Shown here one piece after another: positions 42,066-49,527 of a DNA stretch of 64,000 nucleotides. Source of the DNA: Verrucomicrobiota bacterium (GTDB lineage Bacteria; Verrucomicrobiota; Verrucomicrobiia; Verrucomicrobiales; DEV007); contig JAGWVU010000020.1 in NCBI GenBank assembly GCA_018970725.1, positions 1 through 64,000 of the forward strand, written 5' to 3'. Each line of letters opens with the position of its first letter. Position 1 is the first letter of the stretch. Made by a program: the position numbers and the translations under genes. Under the pieces are notes generated by a model that searched no databases, was not told the DNA's origin, and saw nothing but the letters and a program-made list of their open reading frames with translations.

Positions 42066-43592
42066 TCAGGCGGCTTCCGTTTCCCCCGCATATCCTGCAA
42101 ACGCAGCCTCCGTGATCCTCTCCGGTGTCCAGTTTTCCGGGCCGAACTCGCCGGTGACCCGGCCGTTGGACAGGACCACGATCCGGTGGCTGATGCGCAT
42201 CAACTCCGCCAAATCGCTCGAGACCACCACGAGGGTCTTGCCCTGACCGGCCAATTCATCGAGCAACCGGTAGATCGTCTCCTTCGCCGCGACGTCGATG
42301 CCCCGGGTGGGCTCATCGAAAAGGAACACCTCGCTACCCCGCAGCAGCCAGCGGGCAATGACGATCTTCTGCTGGTTGCCTCCGCTGAGTTCCCCCACGC
42401 TCTGCTCCAGGGAATCCCGCTTCACCGCCAGCCGGTCACACACGGCTGTGGCCGCCTCTTCCTCCCGGTGCCGCTGCCGGACTCCCCGACAGGCATGGCG
42501 CTCCAACGTGGCCAGCGTTGCGTTCAAGATCACCGGCTGCCGCAGCAGCAATCCGTCCTGCTGGCGATCCTCCGGGAGCAACGCCAGTCCCCTCCGGACC
42601 GCGGCCACCGGGGATTCCGGACGGAACGGCGCTCCTTCCGGCCCGAGCCGCACCTCCCCGGCATCGATCGGCTCTGCGCCAAAGAGAGCCCGGAGCGTCT
42701 CCGTCCGGCCTGAACCGATGAGCCCCGCGAGGCCGAGGATCTCCCCGCGCCGCGCCTCGAAACTCACTCCGCGCACCGCTTTGCCCGACCACAAGTCCCG
42801 CACGCTCAGGCCGATTGCCGCGTTTCCTCCGCTCGATCCCCGGGGTGGGCGGTCCGCCAGCTCGCTGCCCGCCATTTCCCGGACCAGCTGTCGGGTCTCC
42901 ACCTGCCCCACCCGGTGGGTGGCGGTGCGCCGGCCATCCCGCATCACCGTGACGGCATCCGCGATGCGCTCGATCTCGTCCATGCGATGGCTGATGTAGA
43001 TCAAGGCCACGCCATCGGCCCGGAGCCGCCGGATATTGTCGAAGAGCCGGTCGGTCTCCGGTCCGGTCAGAGCGGCCGTGGGCTCGTCCAGAATCAGCAC
43101 GGAGGAGCGTTGCGCCAGCGCGGCGGCGATCTCCACGAGTTGCCGCTGTCCCACCCCCAAAGTGCCGGCCGGTGCATCCGGGTCGATGCCTTCCAGCCCC
43201 ACCCGGCGCAGCGCCGCCCCGGCCCGCTCGCGCAACGTCGCCCGGGACACCACGCCCAGCCGATGAGGCAGCCGATCCAAAAACAAGTTTTCCGCCACGG
43301 TCAGCGTGGGGATGACGTTCAACTCCTGAAGCACCATCACCACGCCCGCTTCGGTGGCTTCTTGTTTGGTCCGCGGCCCATAAGGCCGCCCCTGCAAAAA
43401 CATTTCCCCTTCGTTGGCCGGGGTCAGGCCGGTGAGAACCTTCGCCAGTGTCGATTTCCCCGCTCCGTTGCTCCCCACCAACGCGTGCACCTCCCCGCGC
43501 CGCAATTCGAAGTCGAAATCCCGCAACACCGGCACGCCCGGTGTATAGGACTTCTTCAACCCCCGCACTTGGATGGCCAAGTCCACCGTCAT
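42066..43592 (-). CDS. rbsA: Sugar ABC transporter ATPase with two nucleotide-binding domains, RbsA family
   Basis: The 508-residue protein has two ABC modules. The first has Walker A GSNGAGKST and Walker B VLILDEPTAAL; its signature is TLGVGQRQL, a common RbsA deviation from LSGGQ. The second has a relaxed Walker A (GLIGSGRTE), a good signature LSGGNQQK and Walker B VFLFDEPTRGID. This asymmetry is normal in the ribose/galactose class. It overlaps rbsB by 4 bp. Confidence 0.94.
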   Translation of the reverse strand: MTVDLAIQVRGLKKSYTPGVPVLRDFDFELRRGEVHALVGSNGAGKSTLAKVLTGLTPANEGEMFLQGRPYGPRTKQEATEAGVVMVLQELNVIPTLTVAENLFLDRLPHRLGVVSRATLRERAGAALRRVGLEGIDPDAPAGTLGVGQRQLVEIAAALAQRSSVLILDEPTAALTGPETDRLFDNIRRLRADGVALIYISHRMDEIERIADAVTVMRDGRRTATHRVGQVETRQLVREMAGSELADRPPRGSSGGNAAIGLSVRDLWSGKAVRGVSFEARRGEILGLAGLIGSGRTETLRALFGAEPIDAGEVRLGPEGAPFRPESPVAAVRRGLALLPEDRQQDGLLLRQPVILNATLATLERHACRGVRQRHREEEAATAVCDRLAVKRDSLEQSVGELSGGNQQKIVIARWLLRGSEVFLFDEPTRGIDVAAKETIYRLLDELAGQGKTLVVVSSDLAELMRISHRIVVLSNGRVTGEFGPENWTPERITEAAFAGYAGETEAA

Positions 43593-44548
43593 TGTCCCCT
43601 GACGATCAAATCCACCGGCGTCTTCTCCACGGCTGCCGCTGTTTCCCCCCCCAAAATGCGCAACGCCGCTTCAATGCCATACACGGCCAACCGGTCCGCG
43701 TGCTGATCCGCCGTGGCCACCATGGCCCCGCTTTCGATCAAGGGTTGCACGGCCCCGATGTGGTCGAACCCGGCCACCAACACCTTCCCCTCCGCGCCGG
43801 CCGCCCGGACCGCCTGAACCGCGCCCAGTGCCATGGAATCGTTGGCGCAGAGCAGCGCTTTGACCCCGGGATGCTCGCTCAGGATCGCCGCCGCAACCGT
43901 GTTGGCCTTGGCCATTTCCCAACTGCCGGACTGGGAGCTGACGATCGTCAGGCCGGCCGCCTTCATCGCGTCCTCAAACCCGGCCCGGCGCTGCATGGCA
44001 TTGAAAGCCGTGGGCACACCTTCGATGATGGCCACCGGGTCACCCCGACCAAGCTTCGACGCCACCACCTCCCCCACCAGACGGGCGCCTTCACGATTGT
44101 CCGGCCCCACGAAAGGCAGGGTCAGGCCCACCTCCGCCAACCCCTTTGCGTCCAGCTGGTTGTCGATGTTCACCACCACCACGCCGGCATCGCGGGCCCG
44201 CTTCAGCGCCGGAATCAGCGCCTTGGAATCCGCCGGAGCGATGACGATGGCGTCCGCGCCCCGGGAGACCATTTGTTCCACCAGATTCACCTGCGCGGCC
44301 AGGTCGGTCTCATTGCGGATGCCGTTCACGATCAGCTCATAACTTTCCGGCCGCCTCGCGTGGTGCGCCTCCGCCCCGTCCGCCATCGTCTTGAAGAATT
44401 CGTTGGCCAACGACTTCATCACCAGGGCCACCACCGGTTTTTCCGCTTTCGCGGCGGGACCGGAGGGAGAACCTCCGCACGCGGCGAGGACAAAAGAGGC
44501 GGCGAGCCCGGCCGCACCGGGAATCCAGAGCTTCAGAGGAAACTGCAT
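43589..44548 (-). CDS. rbsB: Periplasmic sugar-binding lipoprotein, RbsB family
   Basis: The 319-residue protein has a lipobox signal (AAGLAASFVLAACGG) and the type I periplasmic-binding fold with VALVMKSLANEFFKTMADGA, ADAIVIAPADSKALIPALKR, VVVVNIDNQLD and a C-terminal GAVQPLIESGAMVATADQHA. It presents sugar to RbsAC. It is the promoter-proximal gene of the operon, divergent from the LacI regulator, with a palindromic operator between them. Confidence 0.92.
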   Translation of the reverse strand: MQFPLKLWIPGAAGLAASFVLAACGGSPSGPAAKAEKPVVALVMKSLANEFFKTMADGAEAHHARRPESYELIVNGIRNETDLAAQVNLVEQMVSRGADAIVIAPADSKALIPALKRARDAGVVVVNIDNQLDAKGLAEVGLTLPFVGPDNREGARLVGEVVASKLGRGDPVAIIEGVPTAFNAMQRRAGFEDAMKAAGLTIVSSQSGSWEMAKANTVAAAILSEHPGVKALLCANDSMALGAVQAVRAAGAEGKVLVAGFDHIGAVQPLIESGAMVATADQHADRLAVYGIEAALRILGGETAAAVEKTPVDLIVRGQ

Positions 44549-44577
44549 CGTTTTATCGGGAATTTCCGCCCCCTACC

Positions 44578-44599
44578 CTTGCGCAAACGATTGCGCAAG
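44578..44599. promoter_or_regulatory. LacI-family operator between rbsB and its regulator
   Basis: CTTGCGCAAAC followed by GATTGCGCAAG is a 22-bp inverted repeat with a CG centre and one mismatched base pair between the arms. The GCAAACG/ATTGC core has the shape of LacI/PurR-type operators. It lies 18 bp before the regulator's ATG and 30 bp from the rbsB start, so one site could control both promoters. Confidence 0.8.
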
Positions 44600-44616
44600 C
44601 ATATTTTTCCGCGCCG

Positions 44617-45687
44617 ATGAACATCAGCGAACTGGCCGCCCGCCTCCAGCTCTCCCCCTCCACCGTCTCCCGCGTCCTCAGCGGCTCCGCGGCCAAATAT
44701 CGCATCAGCCCCACCACGGCCAACCGCGTCCGCGAGGCGGCCGGTCGGTATGGCGTGGCCCCGGACCCGCTGGGAGCCAGCCTCCGGCGGGGAAAGCTCG
44801 GCATGGCCGGTTTCCTCGCCCCGGACATCACCAATCCCTTCTTCTCCGCCCTGGCCCGCTCCATCGAACTGGAACTGCGCCAGCACGGCATCACCGTGCA
44901 GCTTTGCGATTCCGCCGAAAACCCGATGACCGAACTGGAGTTGCTGGAGCAGATGCGGAGCCGCCGCCTCGACGGTCTGATCCTCGCCCCGGTGGGCCGC
45001 GCCTCCCCCGCGCTGACTCAGGCCATCCAATCCGCCGGGCTGCCGCTGCTGTTGATCGACCGCATCCTGCCCGGCTTGGACGTCCCCACCGTCAGTCTCG
45101 ACAACGCCGCTGCCGGGCGGCTTGCCGCCTCCCACCTCATTGCGACGGGTCACCGACGCATCGCCTGCCTGCGTGGTGACCACGAATCGCACACCGACCG
45201 CGAGCGGTTCCACGGAGTGGAGCGGACCCTTTTCGACGCGGACCTGCCGCTCAGGGCCGAATGGATCCAAGGCTCCGGCTATTCCCGGGAAGCGGGTTTG
45301 GAGGGCGCTCGGAAGCTTTTCCTGGCCCGTTCACGCCCGGACGCGGTCATCGCGCTCAGTGGCCAGGGCACCCTGGGCCTTCTGGAGGCGGCGCAAGAAG
45401 CCGGCCTGCGGATTCCCGATGACCTTTCCCTTGTGGCCTTTGACGAGCAACCTTGGTCCGCCTTCGTCGCGCCACCGCTCACCACCGTGGTCCAGCCCGT
45501 GGACGCGATGGCGAAACTGGCCGCGCGCACGCTCCTCCTACTCATGGAGGGACGGGCGGCGGAGCCGGACCAAGGCGTCTTCCCGGCCCGCTTGCATCAT
45601 CGGTCTTCCGTTATGCCGCGGCCGGCACCGGCATCGTGTGGCACAACTGACGTCTACGGAAATTCCGATGGCGCCCCGGGTATTTGA
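44617..45687 (+). CDS. LacI-family transcriptional regulator of the rbs locus
   Basis: The 356-residue protein has an N-terminal LacI helix-turn-helix (MNISELAARLQLSPSTVSRV, with the hinge helix near 50) and a sugar-binding core (GFLAPDITNPFFSALARSIE, RLDGLILAPV, SLVAFDEQPW). By location it is the likely repressor of rbsBACK and of itself. The C-terminal tail of about 25 residues goes beyond the normal family end. Its last 34 bp overlap the convergent frameshifted gene. Confidence 0.92.
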   Translation: MNISELAARLQLSPSTVSRVLSGSAAKYRISPTTANRVREAAGRYGVAPDPLGASLRRGKLGMAGFLAPDITNPFFSALARSIELELRQHGITVQLCDSAENPMTELELLEQMRSRRLDGLILAPVGRASPALTQAIQSAGLPLLLIDRILPGLDVPTVSLDNAAAGRLAASHLIATGHRRIACLRGDHESHTDRERFHGVERTLFDADLPLRAEWIQGSGYSREAGLEGARKLFLARSRPDAVIALSGQGTLGLLEAAQEAGLRIPDDLSLVAFDEQPWSAFVAPPLTTVVQPVDAMAKLAARTLLLLMEGRAAEPDQGVFPARLHHRSSVMPRPAPASCGTTDVYGNSDGAPGI

Positions 45688-46360
45688 AGCCAACCCTCCG
45701 GCCTCGTCTCAACAAGGATTTTTTGGATGGTTTGTCGTTCGCCCGGGGAAAGATGGGCAAATCCGGGACGCTGGTCTTCCCCCTTGAGGACACGGTCCAG
45801 TTGGATGGAGACCTCGAGCCGCAAGAGTTGGGGCAAGGCGGCAAACGTTTTCGAGTAAATCATGTAGCTGCACCGGTATTTGAAGAGCCGGTTGAGCAGT
45901 TGAAAGTCTTTCAGCGAGCGTCCGTCCCCGGAAGCATGGCGATTCGCCCGGAACGCCTCCTGAAAAGCAGCGCTCCCGTCCACGCCGTCATCCTCCAGGG
46001 TGTATTCTCCGCAGAAAAACAGGTGGCGGACCAGCTTTTCCGCTTGGCTGTGGATGACCCTGGCGGCGGAGCCTGTGGGGATGTCTGTGACCGGTTCCCC
46101 GAAGGCCCTCTGCAAATCGCGCTGGCGGGCCAGGGCGTCACGGCAGGATTGACCCGCTGCGGTGTGCTCGAGTCCAGGCAAACGGTTTTTTGCTGCAGCC
46201 GTTTCCAGAACAGTGCCACCGGGTCTTGGGAGGATTTCCAGGGTTCGTCGACGGGAGCTTCGTGAACCGGTTCCCCGGCGGTGGCCAAAGCCAGTCCCGC
46301 CATCACAGTGCAGAACCATCCGGCCCATCCTGCGAGCCCGCGCACCGTCCCTGCCATCAT
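45654..46360 (-). pseudogene. Conserved PVC exported protein, frameshifted at a homopolymer
   Basis: Two minus frames together make one protein. From ATG 46360 one frame gives a signal peptide (VRGLAGWAGWFCTVMAGLAL) and DPVALFWKRLQQK. The next frame then continues NRLPGLEHTAAGQSCRDALA, RQRDLQRAFGEP, SQAEKLVRHLFFCGEYTLED and CSYMIYSKTFAALPQLLRLE to 45654. The join falls at six A (46191-46186 on the minus strand); a seventh A would restore one frame of about 236 residues. The ending resembles uncharacterised PVC proteins with 'GRSLxDFxLxxRLFKYRCSYMIYS'. It is either a recent pseudogene, a sequencing error, or recoding. Confidence 0.65.
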
Positions 46361-46454
46361 CGCAACAATCTCGGCGCGAAAACCAAATCGGAAAGTCTCA
46401 TGCTGTCGGTGGCTTGGCGGATTTTGCCCGACCCCGGCCTGAAGCCGCGGAACC

Positions 46455-47240
46455 TCATTCCACTTGCAGGTGCAGGTGATCATCGTGCCGGGCCGCCTGC
46501 ATTTGCTGGAAACGGAGACGCGGATGAGAAATCTCGAGCCTTTCCTGCAGGTGAATCTCCAGCAGGATTTTCTCCGTCCCCGGCTGCTTGAGCAAGGTCT
46601 TCAGCAGGTCCCGCGTCCGCTTCTCATCGAGCTTCCGATCCCGGTTCACCCCTTGGAGGAACGGCATATCCCAGCGGAAAAGGGAGGGCTTCCCCTTGTA
46701 GGGGGCCGGTTCATCCGGTTTCGGGGGCTCGTAGACCCAATACCCCAGGGGCGAGGGCGAAAGGCTGTATTTGCCTCCGCTGTGGTAACAGAACGAGAGG
46801 TCGATTTTCCGGCCGTCGGCATGGGAAAGGTGGGGCAGCAGGGGAAACTTCGGTCCGTAGGGGAAGCCACCGTCCATGTAATGGATGTGGCTTCCGGGAT
46901 ATTTCTCCGCCATCTGCCGCGCCGTGGCGATGACCAGATCCCTGACCCGTGGCTTCACATAGTGGCGGTTCAACAGACAATAGAGCAGGGAACGCGGCGC
47001 CACCGGGGCCTCCGCCGAGGCGAAGAGCGGCATCGGCACCCGCCCGAAGAGGGCGGCCAACCCCGGAACCAGAAGCAGGGTGATCGCGACGTAGGCCGCG
47101 CCCGATGACACGAACGCGAGCCATCGCCGCGCCTCGTCCGCGAACAAACGGTAACGGCAGACATGCCAGCAGACCAGCAGGATCAGCCCACCCACCTGAC
47201 TCAAAACCGTCAACCCCACGAAGAGCAGGGTCCCCGCCAA
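46455..47240 (-). CDS. Membrane-anchored LAS-type (MepA-like) metallopeptidase
   Basis: The 261-residue protein has two N-terminal membrane segments (LLFVGLTVLSQVGGLILLVC and AYVAITLLLVPGLAALFG), then a soluble domain with HLSHADGRKIDLSF (H-x6-D, His 140, Asp 147) and HDDHLHLQV (HxH, His 255 and 257). This zinc-site pattern is that of LAS peptidases such as MepA and VanY, which cut peptidoglycan peptides. No ATG starts the frame: TTG at 47240 is the best codon, but about 24 in-frame codons upstream up to a stop (IKRDSIFPADSRLHKF) also look coding. Confidence 0.7.
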   Translation of the reverse strand: MAGTLLFVGLTVLSQVGGLILLVCWHVCRYRLFADEARRWLAFVSSGAAYVAITLLLVPGLAALFGRVPMPLFASAEAPVAPRSLLYCLLNRHYVKPRVRDLVIATARQMAEKYPGSHIHYMDGGFPYGPKFPLLPHLSHADGRKIDLSFCYHSGGKYSLSPSPLGYWVYEPPKPDEPAPYKGKPSLFRWDMPFLQGVNRDRKLDEKRTRDLLKTLLKQPGTEKILLEIHLQERLEISHPRLRFQQMQAARHDDHLHLQVE

Positions 47241-47396
47241 GAACTTGTGGAGACGCGAATCCGCCGGAAAAATGGAATCCCGTTTGATGTTTCCATCCTA
47301 GGCGCCGGACAACCCCAGCGTCAAGAAGAGACCGGCCCGGGCCTCCCGTGACGCGGCATTGACGTTCCCGCCTGGAACCGCTTACCATCCTTCCCC

Positions 47397-48365
47397 ATGA
47401 TCCGGCTTCCGTTTCAACCCGCCCTCGCCATCTCGCTCGCCCTGTGGCTCGCCGCCTCCCCGGGCCGGGCCCAAACTCCCGCCCCGCCGGCGGAACCGGC
47501 CCTCCCCCCGACACTGGCCAACGTCTCCTACGGTTCCGATCCCAGCCAGGTCATCGACTTCTACCGCGCCCCGGCCTCCTCGCCCACCCCGCTCGTTATT
47601 TTCATCCACGGCGGCGGTTGGGTCAGCGGCACCAAATCCATCATCCCGCACCTCCAAACCTTACTCGATGCCGGCATCTCCGTGGCTTCGGTCGAGTATC
47701 GCTTTCTCCAGAAGGCGATGGCCGCCGGCGTTCATCCGCCGGTCCGCTGGCCCCTGGGCGACGCCGCCCGGGCGGTGCAATTCATCCGCACCAAGGCCGG
47801 GGAATGGAACTTCGACAAAAAACGGATCGCCGCCTCGGGCGGTAGCGCCGGTGCCTGCAGCAGCCTCTGGCTGGCTTTTCACGACGACCTCGCGGTCCCC
47901 GGCAGCCCGGATCCGGTGAGCCGGGAATCGACCCGCCTCTTCACCGCCGCGGTCACCGGCGCACAAACCTCTTTGGACCCCGCGCAACTCCAGCGCTGGA
48001 CCCCGAACAGCCGCTACGGCGGGCACGCCTTCGGACTCTTCGATCCCGCGGATCTGAAAACCCGTGATACCCGGTTCGCCGAGTTTCTCGCCCGGCGCGA
48101 TGCCCTGCTCCCGGAAATCCGCCAATATTCTCCGATCGAACACGTCACCGCGGACGATCCGGCGGTTTATCTCCAGTATTCCGCGGCCCCGGCGATGGGG
48201 CAGGAACAGGCGGACCCCACCCACACGGCGAACTACGGCGTGGGTCTTCAGGAAGTTTGCCGCCGGGCCGGCACGGTTTGCCTCCTGCAATATCCCGGCG
48301 CGCAAGGAGTCGAAGACGCGGACGTCGCGGCCTACCTCATCCGCACGCTCAAAAGCGGACGGTGA
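47397..48365 (+). CDS. Secreted alpha/beta hydrolase (esterase/lipase type)
   Basis: The 322-residue protein has a signal peptide (LAISLALWLAASPGRAQ) and an alpha/beta hydrolase fold of the BD-FAE/HSL type. The oxyanion HGGGW is in VIFIHGGGWVSG, and the nucleophile elbow is ASGGSAGACSS with the catalytic Ser. A THTANYG segment near the C-terminus is typical of PVC members and may bear the catalytic His. Acetyl-xylan esterase or similar activity is plausible but not shown. Confidence 0.87.
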   Translation: MIRLPFQPALAISLALWLAASPGRAQTPAPPAEPALPPTLANVSYGSDPSQVIDFYRAPASSPTPLVIFIHGGGWVSGTKSIIPHLQTLLDAGISVASVEYRFLQKAMAAGVHPPVRWPLGDAARAVQFIRTKAGEWNFDKKRIAASGGSAGACSSLWLAFHDDLAVPGSPDPVSRESTRLFTAAVTGAQTSLDPAQLQRWTPNSRYGGHAFGLFDPADLKTRDTRFAEFLARRDALLPEIRQYSPIEHVTADDPAVYLQYSAAPAMGQEQADPTHTANYGVGLQEVCRRAGTVCLLQYPGAQGVEDADVAAYLIRTLKSGR

Positions 48366-48372
48366 TCCCCGT

Positions 48373-49035
48373 TCAGACCACGTCCTGCAACCCCAGCCGC
48401 TCGATCAACTCCCGGGGCGGCCCCGGGTAGGGACCGGCCACCGGCACGTTTCCCACGTAACCGAGCTGTTTCCACGTGGCTGGGTGCGTGTAATACCCGC
48501 CGAGGCACAGCTGACGGAAGCGTTTGAAAAAGCGGGCTCCGGTCAGGAGATCCGGGGCCGCGGTCGCTTCATCGCAGATCAAATCGGCCATGACCTTCCG
48601 CTCCGGGGTTTCGATTTCGTCGAACGGTCTCCCGAAACGGCGGAAACTTTCCGTGTTGAGCCACGCCAAGCCGCCGCGGACAACCTCGCCCGCCTCGCGG
48701 TTTTCCTCGTAGGGGGCGCTGCACCATTCATCGATGAATCCGGGAACCCCGACCTCACTCGCCGCGGGCCCGAGCTCGTCCTTGGGAAGAATCAGATCGG
48801 CCAGCGCTCCGGTCGTCCTCAGTTCCTCGGGCGTGAATTGTTTTTCCCACGGAAATACCGCGGACTTGGTGAAATCCGGATCATGGACCGGGTGCCGGCC
48901 CGGGAGCGCGGGGGGAGCGGGTTCGGTTTCGCCCGGAGCCCCGGCGGCCGGGGCCACGGAACCGGCTGCGGCGGTTCCCGCGAGCCATCTCATGGCCTCG
49001 CGACGCGACAGGAAACCTTGTTCGGGAGGGTTCAT
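48373..49035 (-). CDS. Tat-exported gluconate 2-dehydrogenase subunit 3-like protein
   Basis: The 220-residue protein has a twin-arginine signal (SRREAMRWLAGTAAAG) and the subunit-3 core: FTPEELRTTGALADLILPKD, VGVPGFIDEW and GGYYTHPATWKQLGY. Proteins of this family are the small subunit of FAD-dependent GMC sugar or polyol dehydrogenases and guide their export. The GMC gene lies two genes upstream in the same operon. Its ATG overlaps the membrane-protein stop codon by 4 bp (ATGA). Confidence 0.88.
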   Translation of the reverse strand: MNPPEQGFLSRREAMRWLAGTAAAGSVAPAAGAPGETEPAPPALPGRHPVHDPDFTKSAVFPWEKQFTPEELRTTGALADLILPKDELGPAASEVGVPGFIDEWCSAPYEENREAGEVVRGGLAWLNTESFRRFGRPFDEIETPERKVMADLICDEATAAPDLLTGARFFKRFRQLCLGGYYTHPATWKQLGYVGNVPVAGPYPGPPRELIERLGLQDVV

Positions 49036-49511
49036 TCGGGAATCAGGATGACTTCGCGCACCGCAGGCGGCTTGCTCCATTTCCAGGCGAGCGCAACGCG
49101 GTGCAGGCAGAGGAGGGCAAACAGAGTGCCCCAGAACGGCTGCCAAAGATAGGTCAAACCGAGCGCCAGGCTGGTCCAGAGAAACCAGCGTTCCCGGCAG
49201 GTGCCCCGGACGAAGGCGAAAATGATCAGGGCTCCACCAACCAGCAGCATGCCATTGGCGACCGCCAGAGGATGCCCGGCCGCGGCAAAGAGCAGGGACT
49301 CGAGCCTGGCGTCCCGGGCCTCGGGTTTGATCTGTTCGAGGGCGTGGGCGACCTGATGGAGCCCGAAAGCCTTGACCGGCAGGGCGAAGGCGGCGAGCAA
49401 GGTTCCCAATATGGCGAGCACCGGCACCAACGAGGGACGCGCCGGCTTGCGGGGACGGCTCCGCCGGAAGGTGCGCGGCCGTCGCCGGCCTCTGGATCCA
49501 GGGGAAATCAT
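49032..49511 (-). CDS. Small uncharacterised membrane protein in the GMC operon
   Basis: The 159-residue protein has a very basic N-terminus (RGRRRPRTFRRSRPRKPARP) and three or four hydrophobic segments (VPVLAILGTLLAAFALPV, NGMLLVGGALIIFAFV, WTSLALGLTYLWQPFWGTLF). I do not recognise the family. It lies 16 bp after the GMC gene and overlaps the subunit-3 gene, so it may anchor the dehydrogenase or pass electrons. It has no CxxCH motif. Confidence 0.7.
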   Translation of the reverse strand: MISPGSRGRRRPRTFRRSRPRKPARPSLVPVLAILGTLLAAFALPVKAFGLHQVAHALEQIKPEARDARLESLLFAAAGHPLAVANGMLLVGGALIIFAFVRGTCRERWFLWTSLALGLTYLWQPFWGTLFALLCLHRVALAWKWSKPPAVREVILIPE

Positions 49512-49527
49512 GGGAGGGCGCGGGGCA

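Noticed and set aside
46183-46194. Programmed -1 frameshift signal in the frameshifted gene
   Set aside because: The run reads CAA AAA ACC in the upstream frame, so the A-site codon could not re-pair after a -1 slip, and I saw no clear downstream pseudoknot. A simple base loss is more likely, although slippage is not excluded.
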